Source: Bacillota bacterium (GTDB lineage Bacteria > Bacillota > Clostridia > Lachnospirales > Lachnospiraceae). Taken from it: a stretch of DNA of 64,000 nt. Shown one piece after another: positions 52,366 through 60,152 of the stretch. The stretch is from contig JAEWAK010000027.1 in assembly GCA_023391695.1 (NCBI GenBank), positions 62,001 to 126,000 of the forward strand, written 5' to 3'. The position numbers and the translations under genes were made by a program. Every line of letters starts with the position of its first letter. Position 1 is the stretch's first letter. Under the pieces are notes generated by a model that did not search any database, was not told the origin of the DNA, and saw only the letters and a program-made list of their open reading frames with translations.

Positions 52366-52439
52366 AGTGTGAAATAAAAGACATTTCACACTTCTTATTT
52401 GGGCAGTATCGCAAGCTGGCTTGCGATATGCATGGGTGT
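52366..52439 (+). ncRNA. Double-hairpin leader element of obgE
   Basis: Hairpin 1 pairs AGTGTGAAAT with ATTTCACACT (52366-52391). Hairpin 2 pairs TATCGCAAG with CTTGCGATA (52408-52429) and is followed by TGCATGGGTGT. The second half matches the GH95 leader element at 20625-20660. In hairpin 2 one CAGG/CCTG pair set is replaced by CAAG/CTTG, which keeps the stem. Confidence 0.5.
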
Positions 52440-52491
52440 TAGTGTGAATTATTGTTTAGTGCGTATTAAATGCATAGATAGGAGTTTGTAA
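52432..52491 (+). CDS. Possible 19-codon leader ORF overlapping obgE
   Basis: ATG 52432 opens in the conserved ATGGGTGT of the leader element and reads 19 codons to a TAA that overlaps the obgE ATG (TAATG). No good ribosome site precedes it. The overlap would allow translational coupling; coding is unproven. Confidence 0.25.
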   Translation: MGVSVNYCLVRIKCIDRSL

Positions 52492-53777
52492 TGTTTGCGG
52501 ATAGTGCTAAAATATATATACGTTCCGGAAAAGGCGGTGACGGACATGTGAGTTTCAGAAGGGAACTGTATGTACCTGCCGGCGGTCCGGACGGCGGTGA
52601 CGGCGGTAAAGGCGGAAATTTAATTTTTGAGGTGGATGAAGGGCTGAATACTTTATCCGACTTCCGGTTCATAAAAAAATTCTGCGCCGAAGACGGTGAA
52701 AATGGCGGTAAAAAACGCTGCCACGGTAAAGACGGCAATGACCTGGTCATAAAAGTACCGGAAGGCACTGTTATTAAGGATACGGAAACCGGAAAAGTAA
52801 TCACTGATATGTCCCATGATAACCGGAGAGAAGTCATTTTAAAAGGGGGTAATGGCGGAAAGGGCAACCAGCATTATGCAACCCCTACCATGCAGGTACC
52901 CAAATACGCCCAGCCCGGGCAGTCCGGCAGGGAATTAAATGTTACACTGGAGCTTAAGGTAATTGCCGATGTAGGGTTAGTTGGATTCCCTAACGTAGGA
53001 AAGTCAACCCTTTTATCCAGGGTATCCAATGCAAAGCCCAAGATTGCAAATTACCATTTTACAACCCTGAATCCTAATTTAGGTGTGGTGGATCTGGACG
53101 GCGGAGACGGCTTTGTAATGGCCGATATTCCGGGATTGATCGAAGGCGCCTCGGAAGGAATCGGTCTGGGCCATGAATTTTTAAAGCATATTGAGCGGAC
53201 CAAAGTTATTATCCATATGGTAGATGCGGCTTCTACGGAAGGCAGGGATCCTACACAGGATATTAATACCATTAATGAGGAGCTGGCAGCCTATAATGAA
53301 GAACTGGCACACCGCCCTCAGGTGATAGCGGCCAATAAACTGGATGTACTGTACGGTGAAGAAGAAGAGCAGGCTGTGGCAAAATTAAAAAATGAGTTTG
53401 AACCAAAGGGTATGAAAGTCTTTCCTATATCGGCAGTAAGCGGGAAAGGTGTCAGGGAGCTTCTGTATTATATTAAGGAACTGCTGGATACCCTGGATAC
53501 GGCACCGGTCGTATTTGAACGTGAATTCTTCCCGGAAGATTTAAGCTTCTCCAATGAACCTTATACGGTAGTACAGGAGGGTGAACATCTGTTTGCGGTG
53601 GAAGGTCCGAGAATCGAAAGAATGCTTGGCTATACCAATCTGGATTCGGAAAAGGGCTTTGAATTCTTCCAGCGTTTCTTAAAAGAAAGCGGCATCCTGA
53701 ATGAATTAGAGGCCTTGAATATTCAGGAAGGCGATACGGTAAGAATGTACGGGCTTCATTTTGATTATTATAAATAA
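52491..53777 (+). CDS. obgE: Obg family GTPase (ribosome assembly, CgtA)
   Basis: 428 residues. Obg fold of glycine-rich repeats (1-158), e.g. GGDGGKGGNLIFEVD. The G domain (about 159-330) has G1 GFPNVGKST, G3 DIPGLIEG and G4 NKLD. A C-terminal OCT domain (about 345-428) is present as in other Firmicutes. It acts in 50S assembly and in stress and sporulation signalling. TAGGAG precedes the ATG. First gene of obgE-yhbY-nadD-yqeK-rsfS, a conserved order. Confidence 0.97.
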   Translation: MFADSAKIYIRSGKGGDGHVSFRRELYVPAGGPDGGDGGKGGNLIFEVDEGLNTLSDFRFIKKFCAEDGENGGKKRCHGKDGNDLVIKVPEGTVIKDTETGKVITDMSHDNRREVILKGGNGGKGNQHYATPTMQVPKYAQPGQSGRELNVTLELKVIADVGLVGFPNVGKSTLLSRVSNAKPKIANYHFTTLNPNLGVVDLDGGDGFVMADIPGLIEGASEGIGLGHEFLKHIERTKVIIHMVDAASTEGRDPTQDINTINEELAAYNEELAHRPQVIAANKLDVLYGEEEEQAVAKLKNEFEPKGMKVFPISAVSGKGVRELLYYIKELLDTLDTAPVVFEREFFPEDLSFSNEPYTVVQEGEHLFAVEGPRIERMLGYTNLDSEKGFEFFQRFLKESGILNELEALNIQEGDTVRMYGLHFDYYK

Positions 53778-53808
53778 TATTATAATTAAGGATTAAGGAG
53801 ATTATTAT

Positions 53809-54114
53809 ATGACAAGTAAGCAGAGAGCTTATTTAAAGGGACTGGCAATGAAAATCGAGCCCATATACCAGGTGGGTAAATCCAGTTTAACTCCCGAGAT
53901 TACAAAGGGTCTGGATGAAGCTTTGCAGGCCAGGGAACTGATTAAGATAAATGTTTTAAAAAACTGTCTGGATGACCCGAATGAAATTGCACAGATCCTT
54001 GCGGAAAGAACCCATTCGGAGGTAGTTCAGGTCATAGGCAAAAAAATAGTACTGTACCGGGAATCCAAAGACAAGAAGAAAATCGAGCTTCCCAAAGAGA
54101 AAAAAAGCAAATAA
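53809..54114 (+). CDS. yhbY: RNA-binding CRM domain protein YhbY
   Basis: 101 residues with the CRM fold: LKGLAMKIEPIYQVGKSSLTPE carries the GxxG-type loop, and VVQVIGKKIVLYRES closes the domain. It associates with pre-50S particles. AAGGAG precedes the ATG. It sits 31 bp after obgE, matching its role in ribosome maturation. Confidence 0.94.
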   Translation: MTSKQRAYLKGLAMKIEPIYQVGKSSLTPEITKGLDEALQARELIKINVLKNCLDDPNEIAQILAERTHSEVVQVIGKKIVLYRESKDKKKIELPKEKKSK

Positions 54115-54146
54115 CGGGTTGATGTGTACGAAAGGATATGGCCTTA

Positions 54147-54755
54147 ATGAGTAAAATAGGAATTATGGGCGGAACCTTTAATCCGATTCATTACGCCCAT
54201 TTAATATTAGCTGAAAGTGCTTATGAGGAACTAAAACTGGACAAGGTTCTTTTTATGCCGTCCAAAAATCCTCCCCATAAACTTCACGAAAATATAGTAA
54301 GTGATGAACACAGGGTGCAGATAGTAAAACTGGCAATCCAGGACAATCCCCATTTTGAATTATCCTGTGCGGAACTTAAGCGGGAAGGCATTACTTACAC
54401 GGCAGATACCTTAGAAGAGTTAAATAAGAAATATCCACAGGATGAATTTTATTTTATAATGGGGGCAGATTCCCTGTTTCAGATCGAGGATTGGTGGAAT
54501 CCGCAGCAAATCTTCCAATTAACGAATATTGTAGCTGCAGTCAGGGATCATACAACCCAGCCGGAAATAACCGGTCAGATGAATCATTTAACCGGACTGT
54601 ATCAGGCCCGGATTCATTTATTATGTACACCCAATATGGATATTTCCTCTAAAATGCTCCGTCAATATTTAAAAAACGGTAAAACAATACGGTATTATGT
54701 CCCTGATCCGGTCGTTCACTATATCAGGGAAAATGGTCTGTATAAGGCGCTGTAA
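54147..54755 (+). CDS. nadD: Nicotinate-nucleotide adenylyltransferase
   Basis: Forms deamido-NAD from nicotinate mononucleotide and ATP. The start at ATG 54147 has AAAGGA at a good 10-nt spacing; the ATG at 54138 is too close to it. The nucleotidyl-transferase signature GGTFNPIHYAHL, FMPSKNPPHK, FIMGADSL and the C-terminal ISSKMLRQYLKNGK motif are present. 202 residues, normal length. Confidence 0.95.
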   Translation: MSKIGIMGGTFNPIHYAHLILAESAYEELKLDKVLFMPSKNPPHKLHENIVSDEHRVQIVKLAIQDNPHFELSCAELKREGITYTADTLEELNKKYPQDEFYFIMGADSLFQIEDWWNPQQIFQLTNIVAAVRDHTTQPEITGQMNHLTGLYQARIHLLCTPNMDISSKMLRQYLKNGKTIRYYVPDPVVHYIRENGLYKAL

Positions 54756-54779
54756 CAACAGCGGTTTTGGAGGATATAA

Positions 54780-55370
54780 ATGGAATATGATATATACGCG
54801 TTACAAAAAAAACTGTCAAAAATAATGACGAAAAAAAGGTTCTACCATTCCCTGGGTGTTCAGGGCATGAGTCTGGCACTGGCGATCCGTTACGGATATG
54901 ATATTGATAAAGCTAATCTGGCAGGCTTATTACATGATTGTGCCAAAGATATGAAGGACGAAAAATTAATTGCAGAATGCAGGAAATATAAACTGCCGGT
55001 TTCAGAAATTGAAAACCGTAATGGTTTTTTACTCCACGGAAAACTGGGAGCCTATTATTCCGAACATAAATATGGAGTCTGTGACAGGGAAATTCTTTCT
55101 GCCATCTACTTTCATACCACCGGAAAGCCCGACATGACCCTTCTGGAAAAAATTATTTTCGTAGCTGATTATATAGAACCGAACCGTTCCGAAAAAAGGG
55201 TACCTGAATTAAATTCCATACGCCGGTTAGCTTTCCGGGATTTAGATAAATCGGTATTGGAAATCCTAAAAAATACTTTATATTATTTAGAAACGGAAGG
55301 CCAGGATATAGATAAATTAACGGTAGATGCATATGATTATTACAAAAGCAAATTATTGCTTAAATCATAA
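54780..55370 (+). CDS. yqeK: YqeK family HD-domain Ap4A hydrolase
   Basis: 196 residues. HD domain with H in RFYHSLGVQGM, the HDCAKDM motif near residue 55, and later FHTTGKP and ADYIEPNR metal-site residues. Members hydrolyse diadenosine tetraphosphate symmetrically. It lies 24 bp after nadD, the usual partner. Confidence 0.95.
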   Translation: MEYDIYALQKKLSKIMTKKRFYHSLGVQGMSLALAIRYGYDIDKANLAGLLHDCAKDMKDEKLIAECRKYKLPVSEIENRNGFLLHGKLGAYYSEHKYGVCDREILSAIYFHTTGKPDMTLLEKIIFVADYIEPNRSEKRVPELNSIRRLAFRDLDKSVLEILKNTLYYLETEGQDIDKLTVDAYDYYKSKLLLKS

Positions 55371-55389
55371 AATCTGAAAGGAGATTCGA

Positions 55390-55749
55390 ATGAATAATGT
55401 TTCGAAAGAGATAGCAAGAATAACTTATATGGCTTTGGATGAAAAAAAAGCGGAAGATATTAAAGTGATAGAAATAGGTGATATTACCATTATAGCAGAT
55501 TATTTTATTATCGCCAACGGTACCAACTCTTCACAGGTCCAGGCATTGGTGGACAATGTACAGCAGGTACTCTCAAAACACGGATATGAACCCAAGAGAA
55601 TAGAGGGTGTCCGTTCTGCAAGCTGGATTCTGTTGGATTATGGTGATGTTGTCGTTCATATATTCTCGAAAGAAGACCGTTTATTCTACGATTTGGAAAG
55701 AATCTGGCGAGATGGCAAAACCATTTCAAAGGAACAGTTGGAAGCCTGA
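55390..55749 (+). CDS. rsfS: Ribosome silencing factor RsfS
   Basis: 119 residues. Motifs DITIIADYFIIANGTNSSQVQALVDNV and SWILLDYGDVVVHIFSKEDRLFYDLERIW are diagnostic. It binds L14 and blocks subunit joining when nutrients run out. AAAGGAG precedes the ATG. Last gene of the obgE cluster. Confidence 0.96.
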   Translation: MNNVSKEIARITYMALDEKKAEDIKVIEIGDITIIADYFIIANGTNSSQVQALVDNVQQVLSKHGYEPKRIEGVRSASWILLDYGDVVVHIFSKEDRLFYDLERIWRDGKTISKEQLEA

Positions 55750-55758
55750 TATTATTAT

Positions 55759-55813
55759 GTTAAGCCCTGCCCGTATATGATGGATTTTATATCCAGAACA
55801 GGCGGGGCTGTTT
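55759..55813 (+). terminator. Terminator after rsfS
   Basis: AGCCCTGCC pairs with GGCGGGGCT and is followed by GTTTTAT. Confidence 0.85.
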
Positions 55814-55881
55814 TATATTCCCAGCCTTCTAAGACAGGTGAATCGGTACAACTAAATTTCGGCTGGTTTCTTAAACGAAAA

Positions 55882-55946
55882 CCGCTTGTGATACAGCTTT
55901 TACCAATGACAAGGTTATCCATTGGTAAAAGCTGTATCACAAGCGG
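55882..55946. terminator. Perfect 26-bp inverted repeat downstream of lexA
   Basis: 55882-55907 is an exact reverse complement of 55921-55946, with a 13-nt loop. On the minus strand it is followed by TTTTCGTTT, so it can terminate lexA. A flawless 26-bp stem is longer than needed for termination. Confidence 0.75.
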
Positions 55947-55975
55947 CTGAAAAGTTGGTTATGTAGTGTGACGGA

Positions 55976-56593
55976 TTACTGGAACAAGCGGAATAATCCG
56001 ATCACTTTGCCTAATATATTTAGTTCCGGAACTATAATCGGTTCCATGGTATCATTCTCAGGTTGTAAACGATAATATCCGTTTTCTTTATAGAAGGTTT
56101 TAACGGTTACGGAATCTTCAATCAGTGCAACTACAATATCTCCGTTGGACGCAGTGGACTGCCTCTGTACAAGAATCTTGTCCCCATCAAAAATCCCCGC
56201 ATTAATCATACTTTCACCCTTTACTTTAAGCATAAAGGTTTCTTCATTGGGCATATATTCCGTGGGAATAGGAAAATAACCATCCAGATTTTCAACCGCC
56301 AGAATCGGCTGTCCTGCGGTAATAGTTCCTACGATAGGTACATTTACCACTTCCCTCCTGGATAAATTAAACCCGTCGTCAATGATTTCAATTGCACGGG
56401 GCTTGGAAGGATCCCGCCTGATATAACCGTTTTTTTCAAGGGTTTCAAGATGGGAATGTACGGAAGAAGTGGATTTTAATTTGACCGCTTCGCATATTTC
56501 ACGGACAGCAGGCGGATAACCTCTGTTAACAATCTGGGATTTTAAATATTCTAAGATTTCTCTCTGTTTTGCGCTTATTTTACCATAACTCAT
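55976..56593 (-). CDS. lexA: LexA repressor, SOS regulator
   Basis: 205 residues. The N-terminal winged helix (1-70, SAKQREILEYLKSQI... SSVHSHLETLEKNGYI) binds SOS boxes. The peptidase domain has the Ala-Gly cleavage bond in TITAGQPILA (about residue 92), catalytic serine in KGESMINAGI and catalytic lysine in ALIEDSVTVKTFY. AGGAGG precedes the ATG. Its promoter (TTGCAT, 17 bp, TATAAT at 56678-56683, minus strand) is overlapped by an SOS box, so it should repress itself. Divergent from the yneA-like gene. Confidence 0.97.
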   Translation of the reverse strand: MSYGKISAKQREILEYLKSQIVNRGYPPAVREICEAVKLKSTSSVHSHLETLEKNGYIRRDPSKPRAIEIIDDGFNLSRREVVNVPIVGTITAGQPILAVENLDGYFPIPTEYMPNEETFMLKVKGESMINAGIFDGDKILVQRQSTASNGDIVVALIEDSVTVKTFYKENGYYRLQPENDTMEPIIVPELNILGKVIGLFRLFQ

Positions 56594-56677
56594 ATTTTAA
56601 CCTCCTATTATATTATAAATGCTGTCGTAATATTTTTATCTGAGAGTACTATTAATTTTACCTCATTATTTTAAACC

Positions 56678-56816
56678 ATTATAACACAGTTTTTAACGGA
56701 ATGCAAAACTAATGTTCGTTATTTTAATAATTTTTTCCTGAATTGTTATTGACAAACAAATGTTTGCCTAGTATAATTACAAGAAAAGAAAACAAACGTT
56801 CGCATCATATGTTCGA
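56678..56816. promoter_or_regulatory. Divergent SOS control region with four candidate LexA boxes
   Basis: lexA promoter (minus): TATAAT at 56678-56683, TTGCAT at 56701-56706. yneA promoter (plus): TTGACA 56749-56754, 17 bp, TATAAT 56772-56777. Candidate boxes near CGAACNNNNGTTYG: CGAACATTAGTT (minus, 56707-56718), CAAACAAATGTTTG inside the yneA spacer (56753-56766), CGAACGTTTGTT (minus, 56793-56804) and CGAACATATGAT (minus, 56805-56816). Confidence 0.8.
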
Positions 56817-56841
56817 TATGACAATTTAAGGAGGTATTTAT

Positions 56842-57207
56842 ATGAATAGCAGATATTATATTGGAATAAGAAAAAATCTTATTATCCCTAAGTTAGTAAC
56901 CTTCATTGCAAGGAACCGGATTATGCTTCTTACCGGTTTTATCCTGGTAAGCAGTATAATACTTTCCTTAGGCATTATCTCAACCCGAGTAGTAGCAGAA
57001 AGAGCCGTTACCCGTGAAAAGCTGGTAACCAGTGTTAAAATTGAAAAAGGTGACTCCCTCTGGAGTATTGCAAGCCAGTATTTTACCGATGAATATGACG
57101 ATATAAATTCCTATATTGCGGAGATTATGTACAGTAACGGCCTGACATCGGATGTTATACACGAGGGAAGTTATATTATAGTTCCATACTATACGGCTAA
57201 AAGATAA
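56842..57207 (+). CDS. yneA: LysM-domain cell division suppressor, YneA-like
   Basis: 121 residues. A basic N-terminus, one membrane segment (about 28-51) and an extracellular LysM domain (about 66-118: VKIEKGDSLWSIASQYF... EGSYIIVPY). In B. subtilis YneA is LexA-controlled and halts division during DNA damage. Here the gene is divergent from lexA and its promoter holds SOS boxes, so the same role is likely. AAGGAGG precedes the ATG. Confidence 0.88.
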   Translation: MNSRYYIGIRKNLIIPKLVTFIARNRIMLLTGFILVSSIILSLGIISTRVVAERAVTREKLVTSVKIEKGDSLWSIASQYFTDEYDDINSYIAEIMYSNGLTSDVIHEGSYIIVPYYTAKR

Positions 57208-57213
57208 GACCCG

Positions 57214-57243
57214 CAGTGACTGACTGAATAGTCACGTTTTTAT
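57214..57243 (+). terminator. Terminator after yneA
   Basis: GTGACT pairs with AGTCAC, followed by GTTTTTATTT. Confidence 0.75.
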
Positions 57244-57391
57244 TTGATATTTAAAGTGCAAAACAACGCCCCTTATGTTATACTGTAATAGAAAAATTGT
57301 GGTCATTATAATTTTAAGCGGAACATAATAATATAACTATAAGCCAAAGCGGATATTCTGCAATTTCAGTGGAGGCCAGGATCTCTGCTGA

Positions 57392-57431
57392 AAGGAAGTC
57401 TAACTCCCGCATGCAGAGGTTAGACTTCCTT
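57392..57431 (+). terminator. Hairpin in the leader of the flavodoxin pair
   Basis: AAGGAAGTCTAAC pairs perfectly with GTTAGACTTCCTT around a 14-nt loop. It lies 40 nt before the coding start and has no long T-run, so it may be an attenuator or translational control element. An upstream CAGTGGAG/CTCTGCTG pairing is also possible. Confidence 0.5.
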
Positions 57432-57472
57432 GATAGGTTAAATTCAGTCTGTATAAAGGGATGGTTGTTCAT

Positions 57473-57976
57473 ATGAAGATGATTATACATGATTTAGAAA
57501 AGCAGGAATTTGACAAATATTTTTCTCATATCGAGAATACTATAAAAATAATATCCACTCAACAGCCGATTCATAAATGTGTCGGTTGTTTTGCGTGTTG
57601 GATTAAGACTCCCGGGGCATGTGTCATACGGGATCCTTTCGGTGACATGGGGGAATGGATATCCAAAAGTGAAGAAGTTATAATCATCAGTAAATGCTGT
57701 TACGGGGGTTATAGTCCTTTCATAAAGAATGTTTTGGACAGAAGTATTTCTTATATACTCCCGTATTTTGTCATACGGGGCGGCGAGATGCACCACAGAA
57801 GCCGGTATAATAACAGGATAAACCTGAACGTGTGGTTTTATGGGGCAGATATTACACCAGATGAAAAAATGACAGCTGAAAAAATGGTGATTGCAAATGG
57901 CGTGAATCTGAATGTTAAAAATACAGCCGTCCGGTTTTTCAGCAATATAATGGAAATGGAAGGTAATACATTATGA
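57473..57976 (+). CDS. Flavodoxin-like NAD(P)H-dependent FMN protein with Cys motif
   Basis: 167 residues from ATG 57473. AAAGGG lies 12 nt upstream, while the ATG at 57461 directly abuts it; ATG 57479 is also possible. The CxxCxxC-type stretch KCVGCFACWIKTPGAC and the SKCCYGGYSPFIKNVLDRS phosphate/flavin-loop region mark the iron-sulphur flavoprotein-like branch of the flavodoxin family. The redox partner is unknown. It overlaps the next gene (ATGA), so the two are co-translated and may form a heterodimer. Confidence 0.75.
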   Translation: MKMIIHDLEKQEFDKYFSHIENTIKIISTQQPIHKCVGCFACWIKTPGACVIRDPFGDMGEWISKSEEVIIISKCCYGGYSPFIKNVLDRSISYILPYFVIRGGEMHHRSRYNNRINLNVWFYGADITPDEKMTAEKMVIANGVNLNVKNTAVRFFSNIMEMEGNTL

Positions 57977-58662
57977 AAATAGCTTTGATAAATGGCAGCC
58001 CCAAATTAAAAGAAAGCGCATCCGGGTACATTTTAAGCGAGGTTATGAGATTAATTGAAGATAACAGGACCGCACAGCCGGGTAAGGATTCTGAGCTGCT
58101 CACAGTTGAGATTCATAATCCGGTAATTGACATAAAAACAATGGAAGAACTGTCCCAATGCGATGTACTGGTATTTGCCTTTCCGCTGTATATAGATTCC
58201 ATACCTTCACACCTTTTAAATACTCTCAGCCAACTGGAAAATTATTTTACGGCTCAGGGAGGAAGTGGTGCAACGGTATACGCCCTTGTTAATTGCGGCT
58301 TTTATGAAGGAAAGCAAAACGTGATTGCAATCGAGATCATGCGGCACTGGGCTAAAAGATCAGGACTGGTCTGGGGGCAGGGCATTGGAATTGGGGGCGG
58401 CGCTATGTTACAACCCATAAAAAATATCCCGAATGGCCACGGACCCAAAAAGAATTTTAGTACTGTATTAATAAATTTAGTACAACATATATACCATTAC
58501 GGAGACGGCTCCGACCAGACTTTGGAGAATAAAGGTGCGGAAGAGGTTTTTATAAATATGAACATTCCAAGATTTGCCTATATACAGGCAGCTCATTTTA
58601 AATGGAGAAAACTGGCTAAAGAAAATGGTTTGAAAAGGAAAAATTTATTTAAGAGAAAATAA
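57973..58662 (+). CDS. Flavodoxin-like NAD(P)H-dependent oxidoreductase
   Basis: 229 residues. An N-terminal flavin phosphate loop (MKIALINGSPKLKESASGYIL) and a FPLYIDSIPSHLLNTL segment typical of the NADPH-dependent FMN reductase fold. A C-terminal extension rich in Lys/Arg is unusual. Start ATG overlaps the upstream TGA. The small decayed ORF downstream follows with only 15 nt between. Confidence 0.78.
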   Translation: MKIALINGSPKLKESASGYILSEVMRLIEDNRTAQPGKDSELLTVEIHNPVIDIKTMEELSQCDVLVFAFPLYIDSIPSHLLNTLSQLENYFTAQGGSGATVYALVNCGFYEGKQNVIAIEIMRHWAKRSGLVWGQGIGIGGGAMLQPIKNIPNGHGPKKNFSTVLINLVQHIYHYGDGSDQTLENKGAEEVFINMNIPRFAYIQAAHFKWRKLAKENGLKRKNLFKRK

Positions 58663-58677
58663 ACCGGAGGATAAAGT

Positions 58678-58909
58678 ATTAAAAAGAAGCAGGATGAATT
58701 TGATTTGGATTATTTAAGATCCATTGTAAAACAGCTGCCCAGGGAATATGCTTTATCCCCAATGAATGAATTCTGGTACGATGAAACACTCCGGGAAGAG
58801 TGGTCGAAAGATTTTGCAGCAAACTTTTTATCTAAAGAAGATTATATTAACAAAGGCATTGGAAGGACCCTATGATACTTATATGCTCTGTAAGAAGGCG
58901 GAAAAGTAA
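58678..58909 (+). pseudogene. Frameshifted small gene after the flavodoxin pair (rare ATT start or decayed)
   Basis: GGAGG (58666-58670) is followed 7 nt later by ATT (58678), opening a 65-codon frame (IKKKQDEFDLDYLRSIVKQL...) with convincing composition up to a TGA at 58873-58875. An in-frame ATG exists only at 58762. Near 58858 the neighbouring frame takes over with EGPYDTYMLCKKAEK and a stop at 58907-58909, so a one-base change probably split the gene. No family recognised. It was probably the third gene of the flavoprotein operon. Confidence 0.45.
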
Positions 58910-58933
58910 ATTAGGGTAAGGATTATCTTTATT

Positions 58934-58984
58934 ATGCAATTATAGGATATGCTGTCATATAAGCATTCTATAATTGCATTTTTT
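58934..58984 (+). terminator. Terminator of the flavoprotein operon
   Basis: TGCAATTATAG pairs with CTATAATTGCA, followed by TTTTTTC. Confidence 0.85.
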
Positions 58985-59377
58985 CTATCAGCTCATCTAT
59001 ATATCTGTTTCGGATATCATATCCGGAATCTGTCGTAATAATCTGCCTGCTGCATACCGTTTATATCTAAATATGAATTTTATCAGTAGTTAAGGAGCAT
59101 TCTTCACATAAAAAATAATTTTCATTAAATTAAAATTTACCTTTCTTATGAAGAACTCAATTTAAAATGAAACATATTATATATGAAGAGTATGGAACTT
59201 ATTGCAGCGTTCAATCATAAGATAACCATTGAACGTTAAAAGGATATTTCCCGGAACGAAATTGAAAAAAATCAGATATCCTGTTCTATTTCTTGAATAC
59301 AGAATTCACTGGAATATTTCTTTATGGTTCCCTTTCATGTAACTGATCAATCGTTTTATAAAAGTGAGGTGACCGAT
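58985..59377. other. AT-rich intergenic stretch, no gene seen
   Basis: No ORF with ribosome site. It contains no clear promoter beyond AT-rich boxes near 59100-59200. An in-frame upstream extension of the next gene (from 59324) lacks a ribosome site. Confidence 0.4.
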
Positions 59378-60058
59378 ATGGTCTATCTGGCAGTTGTTGC
59401 TCATCCAGATGATGAAATTTTAGGTGCAGGTGCAACCCTGTATAAACTTGCGAAAGAAGGACACACCGTGAATGTCTGTATTTTATCCGGTGCGGCGAAT
59501 ACGAGAGAAAACCGTCCCAAAATAAAGGAGTTAAAAGCCAATATTGTAAGTGCGTCTAAAATCCTGGGTGTTAAAAAAGTAATTATCGGTGATTTTCCAA
59601 ATGTTGAATTTAATGCCGTTCCCCATTTAAAGCTCGTCCAGATGATTGAAAATGTACTTACTATAACAAAAGCAGAAGTGGTATTCACCCATCATCCATC
59701 CGATTTAGACAATGACCATTTACATACCTCACAGGCATGCCAGGCAGCCGTAAGATTATTTCAGCGGAATAATGACATAACACCCATTAAAGAATTTCTA
59801 TTTTTGGAAGTTCCTTCTTCCACGGATTGGGGGCTGAATAAGTCGCTGAATCCATTTAACCCTAATACTTTTATTGAAGTGGGTGAGGAAAGTATCAATA
59901 AAAAACTGGAAGCCTTATCGCAATTTGCCGGCGTTATGCAGGAATATCCCCATCCCAGAAGTCTAGAAGCTATAAAAGGCCTGGCCGCCTACCGCGGAAG
60001 CCAGTCAGGTATGGTATATGCAGAAGCTTTTGAGAGTGTATTCCGCAGAGAGAATTAA
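59378..60058 (+). CDS. PIG-L (LmbE-like) family deacetylase
   Basis: 226 residues from ATG 59378, preceded by GAGGTGA. A zinc-dependent N-deacetylase fold: AHPDDE motif (residues 8-13) and the second metal segment HHPSDLDNDHLHTS. Substrates in the family are N-acetylglucosaminyl groups of lipids, glycans or bacillithiol precursors. Here a glycosyltransferase and a UDP-sugar epimerase follow, so a glycan or glycolipid precursor is the best guess. Confidence 0.9.
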   Translation: MVYLAVVAHPDDEILGAGATLYKLAKEGHTVNVCILSGAANTRENRPKIKELKANIVSASKILGVKKVIIGDFPNVEFNAVPHLKLVQMIENVLTITKAEVVFTHHPSDLDNDHLHTSQACQAAVRLFQRNNDITPIKEFLFLEVPSSTDWGLNKSLNPFNPNTFIEVGEESINKKLEALSQFAGVMQEYPHPRSLEAIKGLAAYRGSQSGMVYAEAFESVFRREN

Positions 60059-60152
60059 AACTTTCAGGAAAGGGCTTCCTGGTACCTGACAGCTGGAGGG
60101 TAGGACAAAAAACAGTTATCAAATGATTGTGATCAAAATGGAGGTTGATTAA

